NCBI GenBank assembly: GCA_020634035.1
Contig: JACKCM010000001.1
Span: forward strand, 558,001-622,000
From: Candidatus Obscuribacterales bacterium
Lineage (GTDB): Bacteria > Cyanobacteriota > Vampirovibrionia > Obscuribacterales > Obscuribacteraceae
Direction: 5' to 3'
DNA: 64,000 nt
A model generated the notes under the pieces. The model saw nothing but the letters and a program-made list of their open reading frames with translations. It did no database searches and was not told the origin of the DNA. Of the stretch, positions 25,619 through 35,423 are shown one piece after another; positions within the stretch are counted from its first letter, which is position 1, and every line of letters begins with the position of its first letter. The translations under genes were made by a program, and so were the position numbers.

Positions 25619-26710
25619 GTGACCGGTCAGGAAAAACAAAGCCAGCCCGAAATCTCTGAGATGCAGACGGAGATTATTGAAAGACTAGAACAGACTGTCG
25701 CCTCCAGTTCTGAGCGTATTCGCAAAATCCTCGCCAATATTCCCCTCAGTCTGGTTATTGCCAACAACAAAGGAGTTATCGAAGCGGTAAACGAGCGAGC
25801 CCTGGCTTCCCTCGACTATAAGGTTCAAGACCTTGTCGAACGGGAGCTGGGATTTCTCTTCGAAGATGCCGGGGCTATTTTGGTCGAAGATCAAACTAAG
25901 CTTGAAAGCTTCGCAAAAAGAAGAGGAGGAGAGCACTTCCCCTGTGAGATTTATCCCAGTCTGGTCACCATGGGTAGTGAATCGAAAGTCTTTGTTCACT
26001 TTCAAGACATTACCGAAAGACATCGCTTAAACGAGCTGCGCAGGCAGTTTCTGGAGATGGTCAGTCATGATTTGAGAAATCCGATCATCTCTCTGACAGG
26101 CTTTGTAGAGATGTTGGAAGAGGGAGCCTATGGTCAGCTTTCTGAACGTGGCCAGGCAGCTTCGCAGCGGGCAAGGTCCACGGCTGACTATCTTTTGCGG
26201 GCTGTCAACGATCTGCTGGACGCAGAAAAATTGGAGCATGGAGAGGAAGATCTTCATCGCAGTTCAGTAGATTTGAAAAAGTTGCTGGTCGGGATTGTGG
26301 AAGAATGGCGCAGCAAGGCTGGGGAGAGTGGGGTCGAGATAGAGCTTGATTGTGAAGCGAATTCACTGGATCTCGATGCAAACAGGGTTTGTCAGGTATT
26401 CACCAACCTCATCGCCAATGCCATAGAGTATTCTTCGGCGGGAGGCAGAATCTCGATTGCAGCCCGGGTAGAGAACGGACTTTGTATGGTCACCGTGGCC
26501 GATCAGGGTCCGGGCATTCCTGAGCATCTGCTCGAAAAGATCTTTGAGCGTTATTACCAGGGTCCAAGAAAATCCGGAGACAGGCGCGGTTTCGGGCTGG
26601 GCTTGACCATAGCAGGTCATATTTGCGAGCAGCATGGAGGGGTTTTGACGGCAGCCAATCGCCAGGAAGGAGGCGCCATTTTTAGGGCTGAGTTTCCCGT
26701 GGTAACCTAG
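25619..26710 (+). CDS. PAS-domain sensor histidine kinase
   Basis: 363 residues, cytoplasmic. A PAS domain (about residues 32-135, with NIPLSLVIANNKGVIEAVN and VHFQDITERH) precedes the dimerisation H box VSHDLRNPI (phospho-His near 151). The ATPase has the N box NLIANAIEY and the G boxes DQGPGIPE and GFGLGLTIA. GTG start. The response regulator begins 4 bases after the stop, so the two form a cognate pair. No membrane span, so the signal is probably internal. Confidence 0.92.
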   Translation: MTGQEKQSQPEISEMQTEIIERLEQTVASSSERIRKILANIPLSLVIANNKGVIEAVNERALASLDYKVQDLVERELGFLFEDAGAILVEDQTKLESFAKRRGGEHFPCEIYPSLVTMGSESKVFVHFQDITERHRLNELRRQFLEMVSHDLRNPIISLTGFVEMLEEGAYGQLSERGQAASQRARSTADYLLRAVNDLLDAEKLEHGEEDLHRSSVDLKKLLVGIVEEWRSKAGESGVEIELDCEANSLDLDANRVCQVFTNLIANAIEYSSAGGRISIAARVENGLCMVTVADQGPGIPEHLLEKIFERYYQGPRKSGDRRGFGLGLTIAGHICEQHGGVLTAANRQEGGAIFRAEFPVVT

Positions 26711-26714
26711 TCTG

Positions 26715-27395
26715 ATGACAGAAAAAAGAGCCTTGATTATTGAAGATGACCCGGATGTGGCTGCCACGCTGGTGGATATTCTCTGTCTTGACGGCTTCAC
26801 CGTGGATAGTACCGAATCTGGAAGCGAAGGCAAAGCTTATGCCGACGTTGGATATTATGATCTTATCGTACTCGACTGGGGATTGCCGGACACCACAGGA
26901 ATAGAAGTACTGAAGCATTTTCGAGAGAAGAACATAGATACACCGATTCTCATGCTCACCGCCCGCAGTCAGGACGAGGACAAAGAGAGTGGTTTGCTGG
27001 GAGGGGCGGATGACTATCTGACCAAGCCTTTCAGTATAAAAGAACTCAGAGCGCGCATTGTGGCGCTGATGCGCCGCCGAGGCTCTTATGCCGGGTTCAG
27101 TCTCGAGTTTCGTCACTGCAAAGTAGACTTGAAGAGTCGCGAGGTCACAGTGGACGGCAAGTCGGTCAGTCTTTTGCCCAAAGAATTTTCTCTGCTCACA
27201 ATGTTTTTGCAGAATCAAAACAGGGTCTTCAGTCTGGATGATCTGGTAAACAGGTTGTGGGATGGTGAGGAAGGAGCCAGCTATGATGCGGTGCGTCAGT
27301 GTGTAAAACGACTTAGAAAGAAAGTAGACATCGATGGCAGTCCATCTATTATTACCACCATTGTCGGAGTGGGGTACAAGATAGAAAAAGAATGA
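26715..27395 (+). CDS. OmpR-family response regulator
   Basis: 226 residues. The receiver domain has the acidic pair EDD, the phospho-acceptor Asp in VLDWGLPD (near 51), a Thr in LMLTARSQ and Lys in LTKPFSIKEL. The C-terminal winged helix has the SLLPKEFSLLTMFLQN and VRQCVKRLRKKVD pattern of OmpR/PhoB DNA-binding domains. It pairs with the upstream histidine kinase. Target genes are not evident; the next gene downstream encodes a secreted protein and could be one. Confidence 0.93.
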   Translation: MTEKRALIIEDDPDVAATLVDILCLDGFTVDSTESGSEGKAYADVGYYDLIVLDWGLPDTTGIEVLKHFREKNIDTPILMLTARSQDEDKESGLLGGADDYLTKPFSIKELRARIVALMRRRGSYAGFSLEFRHCKVDLKSREVTVDGKSVSLLPKEFSLLTMFLQNQNRVFSLDDLVNRLWDGEEGASYDAVRQCVKRLRKKVDIDGSPSIITTIVGVGYKIEKE

Positions 27396-27472
27396 CCAAT
27401 TATGGAAAAGTATGAAATTAGAACTGAAAGATAGAGAGCGAAACTTGAGTAATTTCCAGGAGTTCTATTGAA

Positions 27473-28354
27473 ATGGACAAAAGACTGATTGCTTGTGCGC
27501 TGACCCTGGCGTCTCTCGGGGTGGCTCCCGCTGCCAACGCCGATCAAAAAGCTGTGCAACAGGCAGAAGAGCAATTGAAAGCATTCGAGAAACGCAGCGG
27601 ACCCAACCATGCTCATTATGGTGCAGAGCTATACAGCATGGCCACTGTATATCAGAGAAATGGCGAGCGAAAGAAAGCCGACGCTATGTTTAGACGGGTC
27701 ATGGAGCTCGAGCGCAAACGGGGCTATAACTATCTGGTCGGGACCATGAACTCCTGGGCGACTGACTTTTTGATTCCTCAATTCAATGACAGTTTGCCCC
27801 GGGGTAGCTCCAGAGAAGAGACGGAGCGATTTATGCTGCGTGAAAAGGAAGCGCACAAACAAGACTTGAAGAGAGCAATAGAGGTTCTCAAAGAAGCTAA
27901 AGGCTACGCCTCTCACGTTTCTATTAATGACAGAAATCGCTATGCCCCGTCTTTGAGTCTGATCACTTATCTGGATAAAGCCGGCGGCGAAGCAGAAGAA
28001 AAGGCCTTACTGAATCAGATACACAAGGACTCTGCTGCAGCCGGTACGGCTGAAGCCAGACGAAATCTGGCTATGACCCTGGACACCCTTGCGGACCGTC
28101 ACCGAGTTAAACCCGGCGAATTGCAGACAGCTATTCGTTTAAAAGAGGAAGCGCTGGTTCAGTGGAATAAACTGCCTAAGAAAGATGCCTTCAGGCTGAG
28201 AGCGCTGAGGCAGTCTGTGAGCTGGTTTCAGCTCGTTAAACGTGAAGACCTTGCCGAGAAACAGACCAGGGTTCTATCGGCATTGCTTGGCACCACGGAC
28301 AGAGACAAGTTGTTTCCTCCGATTAGAGAATGTCTTGCTTGCGGCAGGGGATAG
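27473..28354 (+). CDS. Secreted helical-repeat (TPR-like) protein, 293 aa
   Basis: Signal peptide MDKRLIACALTLASLGVAPAANA. A helical protein with TPR-like spacing follows (HYGAELYSMATVYQRNGERKKADAMFRRVMEL split across two helices, near residues 43-75). The C-terminus holds two Cys (ECLACGRG). The ribosome binding site is AGGAGTTC. It follows the response-regulator gene by 77 bases. The fold suggests a protein-interaction role outside the cytoplasm; the partner is unknown. Confidence 0.78.
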   Translation: MDKRLIACALTLASLGVAPAANADQKAVQQAEEQLKAFEKRSGPNHAHYGAELYSMATVYQRNGERKKADAMFRRVMELERKRGYNYLVGTMNSWATDFLIPQFNDSLPRGSSREETERFMLREKEAHKQDLKRAIEVLKEAKGYASHVSINDRNRYAPSLSLITYLDKAGGEAEEKALLNQIHKDSAAAGTAEARRNLAMTLDTLADRHRVKPGELQTAIRLKEEALVQWNKLPKKDAFRLRALRQSVSWFQLVKREDLAEKQTRVLSALLGTTDRDKLFPPIRECLACGRG

Positions 28355-28373
28355 AAGCAGTCGCCTGAAAGAA

Positions 28374-29135
28374 CTACAGAAGCGGTCTTCGTTTATTGCG
28401 TTTGACTTTGCTGGTGGTGGCAACTTTGAAAAGTTCGGCATTGTTCGGGACTGCTTTATAGTCTTTCGGTATTTCGAAAGAGACAGAGTCAGCCTTTACA
28501 GAACGCTGGCTGGATGTGATAAGTCCAGTGTGGAAATTGCCGCCAAGGTCGTGATATTTAAATTCCAGCGGCAAACCGCCTTTGTCGGGCAAGCTATAAA
28601 ACCTCAGTAATACAGAGCGTGCTTTCTGGTTGGCAGCGAGTTTTTCTGCCACGCAATAGCGAGCACTCTTAATGAATTTGGAATCGGCGAATTCTCTCTG
28701 CCAGTCTTTTAGTTGCTTCTCTGTATAGGCACCTGTCGTGGTGAAGACTGTGGAAGCGGTTCCGGCTATCTCTTTGCTGTCCGATTTTTCGAAAGGAATG
28801 GTGTTCCACATCGCACCGGTTTCTAGAAATGCTTTTTCCGGGATGTAGCCATGGAAGCTTTGTAGAGGAAGAGCACAAATAGATTTGCTTCCATTGTGAA
28901 AAGTAGTCACCTTCCACGATGGAGCCCTGGCGATGCTGATCAGGCCGGATGTTTTGTTCTCGATTCTGACGGCAGTGCCTGTGATGTAGATGTCTTGATC
29001 ACCGATGATGCCACTGGTTTGATAAAGATAAAGCGCCTCGTCGCCGGTATCCAGACCGATAGAGCTCTGGTAGCAAGTCAACGATATCGACAACAAAAGC
29101 AGCATGCATAGAACGATTTTCTTAGCCACGGTCAA
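28374..29135 (-). CDS. Secreted or membrane-anchored hypothetical protein, 253 aa
   Basis: N-terminal hydrophobic segment (KIVLCMLLLLSISLT) acts as a signal peptide or anchor. A beta-rich domain follows, with DQDIYITGTAVRIEN, and the C-terminus is basic. The TTG start overlaps the coaE stop by 3 bases (TTGA); a GTG two codons later (29129) is an equally good start. Third gene of an operon 30608-28374, after coaE. It resembles other secreted proteins of unknown function in this window only in having a simple signal plus a single domain. Confidence 0.7.
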   Translation of the reverse strand: MTVAKKIVLCMLLLLSISLTCYQSSIGLDTGDEALYLYQTSGIIGDQDIYITGTAVRIENKTSGLISIARAPSWKVTTFHNGSKSICALPLQSFHGYIPEKAFLETGAMWNTIPFEKSDSKEIAGTASTVFTTTGAYTEKQLKDWQREFADSKFIKSARYCVAEKLAANQKARSVLLRFYSLPDKGGLPLEFKYHDLGGNFHTGLITSSQRSVKADSVSFEIPKDYKAVPNNAELFKVATTSKVKRNKRRPLL

Positions 29136-29755
29136 GCCTCGCCGCTTATTTTTGAAAGAAGAGTTTTGATCTGATTTCTGGTATTTTCGAGACTGTCTGA
29201 GTTGTCTATGACATGGTCGGCTCGCATCACTTTTTCGTTTTGAGACATCTGGGCACCAAGTCTTTTTTCGATTTCGACAGAATCTAGGCCATTTCTTTTC
29301 GCCAGTCTCTCTTTTAGAATGGCTTCGTCTGTGAATATCGTCCAGATTTCATCATACTCACTCTCAAGGCGTGCTTCGAACAGCAATGGTACCAGTATAG
29401 CCACCACAGGATTGTCATTCTTTTCTTCGATCAGTTTTCTGCATTGCATGATAGTAGCCGGATGCACAATCGCTTCCAGCGACTTTTTGGCTTCGTGATC
29501 CGAGAATACCACTTTGCCCAGCTTCTCTCTGTCAATCTTTCCCTCATTAGTGAGCACTTCTTCGCCGAAGCGGTCTTTGACTGCTTTTATGACAGTCGGG
29601 TCCTTGGCGAGAATTTCGTGGACAATATGATCGGTGTCGATAACCGGTACTCCCAGCTCTTGCAGAATCTTGCCGGCAGAAGATTTGCCCGAGGCGATTG
29701 TGCCGGTGATGCCGAGGGTGAAAGGTCCTTTTTTTGATTTCTTTGTTAGACTCAT
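29132..29755 (-). CDS. coaE: Dephospho-CoA kinase
   Basis: Final step of CoA synthesis: phosphorylates the 3'-OH of dephospho-CoA. P-loop GITGTIASGKSS (about residues 15-26), PVIDTDHIVHEIL, the EAIVHPATI motif, VPLLFEARLE, and ADHVIDNSDSLE near the end are all conserved. The 207-residue length is normal. It starts one base after the stop of the upstream secreted-protein gene. A second, divergent coaE-like domain is encoded in this window at 57782-59761, and panC of the same pathway starts at 63237. Confidence 0.95.
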   Translation of the reverse strand: MSLTKKSKKGPFTLGITGTIASGKSSAGKILQELGVPVIDTDHIVHEILAKDPTVIKAVKDRFGEEVLTNEGKIDREKLGKVVFSDHEAKKSLEAIVHPATIMQCRKLIEEKNDNPVVAILVPLLFEARLESEYDEIWTIFTDEAILKERLAKRNGLDSVEIEKRLGAQMSQNEKVMRADHVIDNSDSLENTRNQIKTLLSKISGEA

Positions 29756-29756
29756 G

Positions 29757-30608
29757 CTAGAGCATATCCCTCATTTCGACGGCGCTCTTGATGCGAGTAA
29801 AAAAGAGATTCAGCATAGAGGCGGAAGTTTTAGTGCTATAGGGAAGAATCCTGGCTCTCAATACAGCTGAGCCAGAAGCCGAATCGTCTTTGATGGCGAT
29901 AACACAGGATCTGGTTTTGTCGCCGTCCACAAACGACAAAAGAATCTGTCCGGCTTCTCTGGAAGACCCTCTTAAAGCAAGTCCCATAGAGTTGCTATTC
30001 TCAGAAATAAGGTCGAAGACTTTTCCTGAATCTGTTTGAAAAGAGAATGTCAGATCTTTGGCGGGATCAGTTTTGCCCGAAAAGAGCTGCCGTGCCGTTA
30101 ACCGCCAGGATAAGGGAGGTTTATAGAGAAAGCCGTTGTCTTGAACCTGGCCATAAGGAAAAACACGCTGACCAGGAGGCGGTGGGCTTACTGGAACATG
30201 AGGAAGGGTGTTTCCCGATACTTCCGGAGGCATGGAGATTTTGAGAATTTCTTTTTCATCGGTTTTAGTGGCTCCCACTGAAGCCTGGTAAGGATTTTGA
30301 CCATATACAGGCGGCGGAGTCGCAGTCGTTGGTGTTGTTAGAGGATTCGTCGGCTGAACGGGAGAGGCAGAGTGCTGTTGGTGGTGAGGAAAGATCCGCT
30401 TTAACGGATTGCCCAGGTGCCAGTGATGATGGTGTCCTTCCTGGGTTTGGACAGGAGAAAATCTGGAAGTAGTTGGAGAAGGAGCAAGTGTCGGTGAAGA
30501 TGAAGCTCCTTGCACCGGCTCTCCGTCCAGCTCGGCTGTTGCCTGACCGGAAGGACAGGCAAATAAGCTTATGGAGACATAGAGGCAGAGTAAAACCGGT
30601 ATTTTCAT
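29757..30608 (-). CDS. Secreted Pro-rich hypothetical protein, 283 aa
   Basis: Signal peptide MKIPVLLCLYVSISLFACPSG, followed by a long disordered segment rich in Pro, Ser, Thr and His (for example EGHHHHWHLG). A folded C-terminal domain of ~120 residues follows (KVFDLISENSNSMGLALRG). The start of coaE lies one base past the stop, so they are co-transcribed. No family is recognised. Confidence 0.72.
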   Translation of the reverse strand: MKIPVLLCLYVSISLFACPSGQATAELDGEPVQGASSSPTLAPSPTTSRFSPVQTQEGHHHHWHLGNPLKRIFPHHQQHSASPVQPTNPLTTPTTATPPPVYGQNPYQASVGATKTDEKEILKISMPPEVSGNTLPHVPVSPPPPGQRVFPYGQVQDNGFLYKPPLSWRLTARQLFSGKTDPAKDLTFSFQTDSGKVFDLISENSNSMGLALRGSSREAGQILLSFVDGDKTRSCVIAIKDDSASGSAVLRARILPYSTKTSASMLNLFFTRIKSAVEMRDML

Positions 30609-30790
30609 GGTCTGGCAGAGAAATTTCTTTTTGTGCTCAGAGGCAATATTAACTGGTCTGGGTAAGCAATAGCGCCGTATTTAGATGAAATATCACCCTG
30701 GAAGATGAGACCTTAGAGGATAGAAAACCCTTGAAAACCAGGATATTCCGTATAGAATATTAGTGTGAGCATAGATATCCATGGTTTTGT

Positions 30791-31822
30791 ATGAACCGGA
30801 TAAAACTTAAATTTATCGCTTCTAGCCTTGTGGCAGCATTGTTTTGCCAGGGCTCTGCTCTGGCTCAGTCTCAAGATATTGATGCCGGCTTGCGGCATAT
30901 GAAAGCAAAAAATTATGGTCTGGCGGCGCGCTTTTTTCATAAAGCTGCCACCGATAACCCAAAAGACGCTGTTGCACGTTATCATCTGGCCAACAGCCTG
31001 GTTTTTCTTCAAAGGCACGAAGAAGCCATGAACGAATATCGCAAAAGCTATGAACTCGACCCATACAGTGTGGTCTCAGGCTATTGCAGAAAAGCCCTCT
31101 TGAGCTACAAAACAGCTTTGCCGCCGACCTTCAATACGCAGTCCCGGGCTTCGAGTAAAAGTCTGGGTTCGGGTAAATCTTCTAAAGCTGTGGCGATGAT
31201 TAGAAGTCAGCTTGCCAAAGAAAAAATGCGTCATAGCGAATACGCCACCAGTTTGTCCGAGAACGTCGTCAAAGCAGGGGACACAAAAGTCCAGGAGATA
31301 AAATCGCGAGCGGATGAAGAGATTCGCTTGCTCTATCGATATGGCCCCCTGGTTCCGACCGGATCTAGTTTCAGTCGAATCGGAAGAGCCTACGATACAC
31401 TCAATCCATATCAGCAAAAAGAAGTTGACGCTCAGGTGGCAGAGATAAGGCGTCAGGCTGAAGAAGATATCAAAAAAGAGCAATCCGTAGCTGATGAAAG
31501 GTCCCTGACCATCAAGCGCTGGGCAGAGGCTCGCAAAGATTCTCTCGACAGTGTAGCCGAGAATCTCGAAGGACAGCTCAAGATTCCGACCAGCCCGAGT
31601 GGTATCAAATTAAAAGCCGAAGGGACCGGTTTGTATGTCCGAAATTATGAGTTTACCAAGCACAAACGAAATCTTCCCCAGACCAGATACAGCATGGCTC
31701 GTTTTGTGGACAAACTAGATCCGGAGCCAATCGAAACAGAAGAAGATCTGGATTCCATCGAAATCGATGAACAAGAAAATGTACGCGGCAAAGTAATCAA
31801 TTTCAACACCCGGGGCAGCTGA
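30791..31822 (+). CDS. Secreted TPR protein with coiled-coil region, 343 aa
   Basis: Signal peptide MNRIKLKFIASSLVAALFCQGSALA. About residues 28-100 form two TPR-like units (NYGLAARFFHKAATDNPKDA, ARYHLANSLVFLQRHEEAMN). A charged helical region follows with the sequence QVAEIRRQAEEDIKKEQ, probably a coiled coil, and an acidic C-terminal segment with repeated Glu/Asp. Divergent from the Pro-rich protein gene. It has no partner gene nearby that explains its role. Confidence 0.78.
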   Translation: MNRIKLKFIASSLVAALFCQGSALAQSQDIDAGLRHMKAKNYGLAARFFHKAATDNPKDAVARYHLANSLVFLQRHEEAMNEYRKSYELDPYSVVSGYCRKALLSYKTALPPTFNTQSRASSKSLGSGKSSKAVAMIRSQLAKEKMRHSEYATSLSENVVKAGDTKVQEIKSRADEEIRLLYRYGPLVPTGSSFSRIGRAYDTLNPYQQKEVDAQVAEIRRQAEEDIKKEQSVADERSLTIKRWAEARKDSLDSVAENLEGQLKIPTSPSGIKLKAEGTGLYVRNYEFTKHKRNLPQTRYSMARFVDKLDPEPIETEEDLDSIEIDEQENVRGKVINFNTRGS

Positions 31823-32174
31823 TTTTGTCTGCGTTTTTGGGCAAATGTGATGGTGCTAAATACGGTACCGCCCAGTAGAAGGTAATTCGAATCGTTTATA
31901 AAAAGAGATTGACAGTTGATTACCGAATTTCTTATCATTTAAATAGTCTCGGTCTTGGACAAAATCTATATTAAGAAAGTTTTGTCCTCAAGTTTCGAGT
32001 ATTCGGGGTTCCCACTCGAGACACAGAAGTATACCTACGACTGTGTAGGAAACGGAAAAGTGTTAAGGAGGTTCCCCACCTGGTATTATCCGGGTCAAAA
32101 CTCGCTTATCAGTCCTTGGCTGAGACGACTTCTTAATCTACAATCAGTTCCGGCTCGATTTTGAGAGGCTGCCT
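31823..32174 (+). promoter_or_regulatory. Intergenic region with several hairpins ahead of tsaE
   Basis: No convincing gene; a 69-codon TTG frame (31955-32164) looks random. The part from about 31990 to 32150 holds five consecutive small hairpins: TCGAGT/ACTCGA with an inner GGG/CCC, ACACAG/CTGTGT, AGGT/ACCT next to an AAGGAGG, ACCTGG/CCGGGT and TCAG/CTGA. It may be a structured leader of tsaE. No riboswitch family could be assigned. Confidence 0.35.
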
Positions 32175-32756
32175 GTGCGGCAGTTTCTAATCTGGGATTT
32201 TATTGAGTTCGTGAACAAGATCTATCTATCTAAAAGAGAAGACACCGATCGCTTCGGGCTGGCCCTGGCCGGTTCACTTTCTGAATCCGAATCGGCATCG
32301 GTTCTAATAACTCTTTCAGGCGACCTGGGCGCTGGCAAGACCACCCTGGTACAAGCCGTCGCCAGAGCGCTAGAGGTGGAGGAAGTGGTCTCGAGTCCCA
32401 CTTTTACTACTATGAACGAGTATCACTCTGGTCGGATTCCGCTCTATCATCTAGATCTATATAGAGCTTCCGAAACAGAAGAGATGAGAGAGTCCCTTTC
32501 CTTTTTTGTGCTCGAATTCGAAGAGATTCTAGAGGCCGGCGCCCTTGTAATGATCGAATGGCCCGAGTTTTTTCTGGTTGATGGCGAATCTTATCTTAAC
32601 GATATTGACAGGCTCGAGATAAAGCTGGAGCGAAATGATGCAGAAGGAGAGCAGGCAAGGATTTTGAACCTCGAAGCCCGGGGCGGGACAGCCTCAGCCC
32701 TGCTCAATCGGGTGCTTGCTTGTATAGAACCGTCAGAATCAATAAGGATTGCTTGA
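32175..32756 (+). CDS. tsaE: tRNA threonylcarbamoyladenosine biosynthesis ATPase TsaE
   Basis: ATPase needed for t6A modification of tRNA. The P-loop SGDLGAGKTTLVQ (about residues 55-67) and the VSSPTFTTMNEY and LYHLDLYR motifs are characteristic. The GTG start has GAGAGG before it; a later GTG near codon 14 is possible. The C-terminal extension of ~40 residues, after MIEWPEFF, is longer than usual. A short promoter region separates it from topA. Confidence 0.92.
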   Translation: MRQFLIWDFIEFVNKIYLSKREDTDRFGLALAGSLSESESASVLITLSGDLGAGKTTLVQAVARALEVEEVVSSPTFTTMNEYHSGRIPLYHLDLYRASETEEMRESLSFFVLEFEEILEAGALVMIEWPEFFLVDGESYLNDIDRLEIKLERNDAEGEQARILNLEARGGTASALLNRVLACIEPSESIRIA

Positions 32757-32867
32757 AGTCAACAAAATTCGGCATTGTTCATATCCGGTCGCAATTTTTA
32801 ATACATATATAGGTGGAAAGAATCCATATAATCTACTACCTTATTAATGCAATCCGTAAGAAAAAAT

Positions 32868-32898
32868 TTCAGACCATCCAATCGGTCCGTGTTATACT
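32868..32898 (+). promoter_or_regulatory. Candidate promoter of topA
   Basis: Extended -10 TGTTATACT (32890-32898) and a weak -35-like TTCAGA (32868-32873). The start codon of topA lies 30 bases downstream. Confidence 0.4.
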
Positions 32899-32927
32899 CA
32901 GCCGTCGCCGTGAGACCTTGACAGCAG

Positions 32928-35276
32928 ATGACCAAAGAAGACAAACAAGCAAAAGCAAAAACGATGACCAAATCCCTAGTAATAGTCGAGTCCCCCAAGA
33001 AAGCCAAGACTATCAGCAAGATTCTTGGCCGTGACTTCCAGGTGAAAGCCTCGGTCGGTCACGTCAGAGACCTTCCTAGAAACAGGCTGGGAGTCAACGT
33101 AAGAAAGAATTTCGAGCCTCAATACGAGGTCCTGAAGGACAAAGAGCCGATAGTACAAGAGCTCAAGGAAGCCGCAGACAACGCTGAAAAAGTCTTCCTG
33201 GCGCCTGACCCTGACCGCGAAGGTGAAGCCATTGCCTGGCATCTTTCCGAGCTCCTCGATCTACCTAAGAAGAAGCTCCACAGAATCGAATTCAACGAAA
33301 TCACAAAAGATGCGGTCATGGAGGCTATCAAAAAGCCCCGCAGCATAGACCGCCGTCTGGTTGACGCCCAGCAAGCCCGCCGGGTTCTCGACAGGCTGGT
33401 GGGTTATAAAATAAGCCCTCTGCTCTGGAGAAAAGTGAACGGTCGTTCGGCAGGACGGGTTCAGTCTGTTGCTGTCCGACTTATCTGTGAGCGTGAAGAA
33501 GAGATCGAAAAGTTCGATCCGCAAGAATACTGGTCTATTAAGGCAGAGTTCCATAAGACCAAGTCCAAGAAGTCTTTCATCGCCCCTCTGGTCAAGTGGA
33601 AAGGCAAGCGAGTCATTGCCGCTTCTGACAAGCCCACAGCCCAGACAGTGATTGTCGACAACAAGAAGATGGCTGATGAAATCGTCAAATCTATAAAAGA
33701 TGCCGATTTTGCTGTCTCTTCCCTGACCAACAAAACCAGTGAACGGAAGCCCCAGGCTCCTTTCATCACATCCACCCTGCAGCGTGAGTCCGCCAACGTG
33801 CTCGGCTACCCGGTCAAAAAGACCATGATGGTCGCTCAGCAGCTCTATGAAGGTGTGGAGCTCGGAGAAGAAGGTCCGGTCGGTTTGATTACCTATATGC
33901 GTACCGACTCTACCCGGGTAGCAGCTTCTGCCCAGGAAGAGGCTCTGGCTTACATAGAATCTAGATACGGCAAAGAATATGTCCCGGACAAGCCCCGGGT
34001 CTATGCCAGAAAAGGTAAGTCTGTTCAGGACGCTCACGAAGCGATTCGTCCCAGTTATCCTGATAAGTCTCCTGAAAAGCTCAAAGCTCATATGACCAGC
34101 GATCAGTATAAGGTCTATAAGCTCATCTGGGAGCGTTTCATGGCTAGCCAGATGGAATCGGCCAAGCTGCTCACCAGAACCGCCGAGATTGCTGCCGGAG
34201 AAGCCGTCTTCAGGGCCTCTGCCACAGAGAAGACTTTCCAGGGCTTCACCATTGTCTATGATCGCCTCAAAAACGACGATGATGAGGATCAGGAAGAAGA
34301 AGCGGTAAATCTCCCCGAGCTCAAAAAAGGCGATGAGCTCAAGATGAAAGAGATCAACCCCAATCAACACTTCACCCAGCCGCCGCCGCGCTACAACGAA
34401 GCTTCTCTGGTTAAAACCTTAGAAGAACTGGGCATCGGTAGACCATCTACCTATTCAGCCACAGTATCTACAGTAATCGACCGTAAATATGTCGAGCGCA
34501 ACAAGCGGGTTCTCTTCCCGACCAAGCTCGGTAAAGCGGTGAACCAGCTGCTTGTTGAGCACTTCGGTGATGTGGTCGATGTCAGCTTTACCGCCGACAT
34601 GGAATCTAAACTCGACCAGATCGAAGAAGATAAGGTCGAATGGCACGGCATGCTCAAGGATTTCTACAAGCCTTTCGGCGAGACCTTGAAAAAAGCCGAA
34701 GAGAACATGAACAAAGTGGTAATTCTCTCGGAGCATAATTGCCCTAACTGCGGTCAGCAGATGGCGATTCGTTCCTCGAGATTCGGCCAGTTCCTTGGTT
34801 GTGTCGGTTATCCGGAATGTAAAACCAAGATTGCTCTGACCAAAGATGGCGAGCCGGTGCCGGAAGACAGACCCTCTGAAGAGATCTGCACTACCTGTGG
34901 TTCTTCTATGATCATTCGTTACGGACGCTATGGCGACTATCTCGCCTGCTCCGCAGAGGAATGCAAAGAACAGCGGCCGATTCTCAAATTCACCGGTGTC
35001 GATTGTCCGCGCTCGGATTGTGACGGCAAGATTGTCGAGAAGAAATCAAGACGGGGCAAGATCTTCTACGGTTGCAGCGCTTATTCGAAGAATCAGTGCA
35101 CCTCCGCATACTGGTACCCGCCGCTATTGTCAGGTGGTCCCAAAGGTAAGAATACCTGTCCGAAATGCAACAAGATCTTGATATACAAGACTCTCAAGCG
35201 TGGCGACAAAATCCAGTGTTCGGATAAAGATTGTGATTACGTAGAACTGGCAACAGGTCAAGAAGTTCACGCTTGA
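32928..35276 (+). CDS. topA: DNA topoisomerase I
   Basis: Type IA topoisomerase that relaxes negative supercoils. Toprim domain with PDPDREGEAIAW (about residues 93-104). Catalytic Tyr in GLITYMRTDST (near 324). The C-terminus holds four Cys-rich zinc-ribbon units, for example CPNCGQQ, CTTCGSS, CPRSDC and CPKCNK. The 782-residue length fits. A second ATG 12 codons in is also possible; the first was kept. An acidic insertion (NDDDEDQEEEAVN) lies between the core domains. Confidence 0.95.
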   Translation: MTKEDKQAKAKTMTKSLVIVESPKKAKTISKILGRDFQVKASVGHVRDLPRNRLGVNVRKNFEPQYEVLKDKEPIVQELKEAADNAEKVFLAPDPDREGEAIAWHLSELLDLPKKKLHRIEFNEITKDAVMEAIKKPRSIDRRLVDAQQARRVLDRLVGYKISPLLWRKVNGRSAGRVQSVAVRLICEREEEIEKFDPQEYWSIKAEFHKTKSKKSFIAPLVKWKGKRVIAASDKPTAQTVIVDNKKMADEIVKSIKDADFAVSSLTNKTSERKPQAPFITSTLQRESANVLGYPVKKTMMVAQQLYEGVELGEEGPVGLITYMRTDSTRVAASAQEEALAYIESRYGKEYVPDKPRVYARKGKSVQDAHEAIRPSYPDKSPEKLKAHMTSDQYKVYKLIWERFMASQMESAKLLTRTAEIAAGEAVFRASATEKTFQGFTIVYDRLKNDDDEDQEEEAVNLPELKKGDELKMKEINPNQHFTQPPPRYNEASLVKTLEELGIGRPSTYSATVSTVIDRKYVERNKRVLFPTKLGKAVNQLLVEHFGDVVDVSFTADMESKLDQIEEDKVEWHGMLKDFYKPFGETLKKAEENMNKVVILSEHNCPNCGQQMAIRSSRFGQFLGCVGYPECKTKIALTKDGEPVPEDRPSEEICTTCGSSMIIRYGRYGDYLACSAEECKEQRPILKFTGVDCPRSDCDGKIVEKKSRRGKIFYGCSAYSKNQCTSAYWYPPLLSGGPKGKNTCPKCNKILIYKTLKRGDKIQCSDKDCDYVELATGQEVHA

Positions 35277-35423
35277 TCTCCAGATTTACGAGATTGATCG
35301 AAAACAAGATTATTACTTAATGCTGAACGCATCAAAAGTGCGCTACGCTTCTGTGATTCAATAAAAACGAGGACAGAGCCTGTTCTCAGACCATCTACTT
35401 TTTAGTTGGATAGCGCATTACAA

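Noticed and set aside
32060..32140. Resemblance to parts of a TPP riboswitch (GGCTGAGA- and GGATAATACCAG-like words)
   Set aside because: The two words lie on opposite strands, so they cannot belong to one TPP aptamer.
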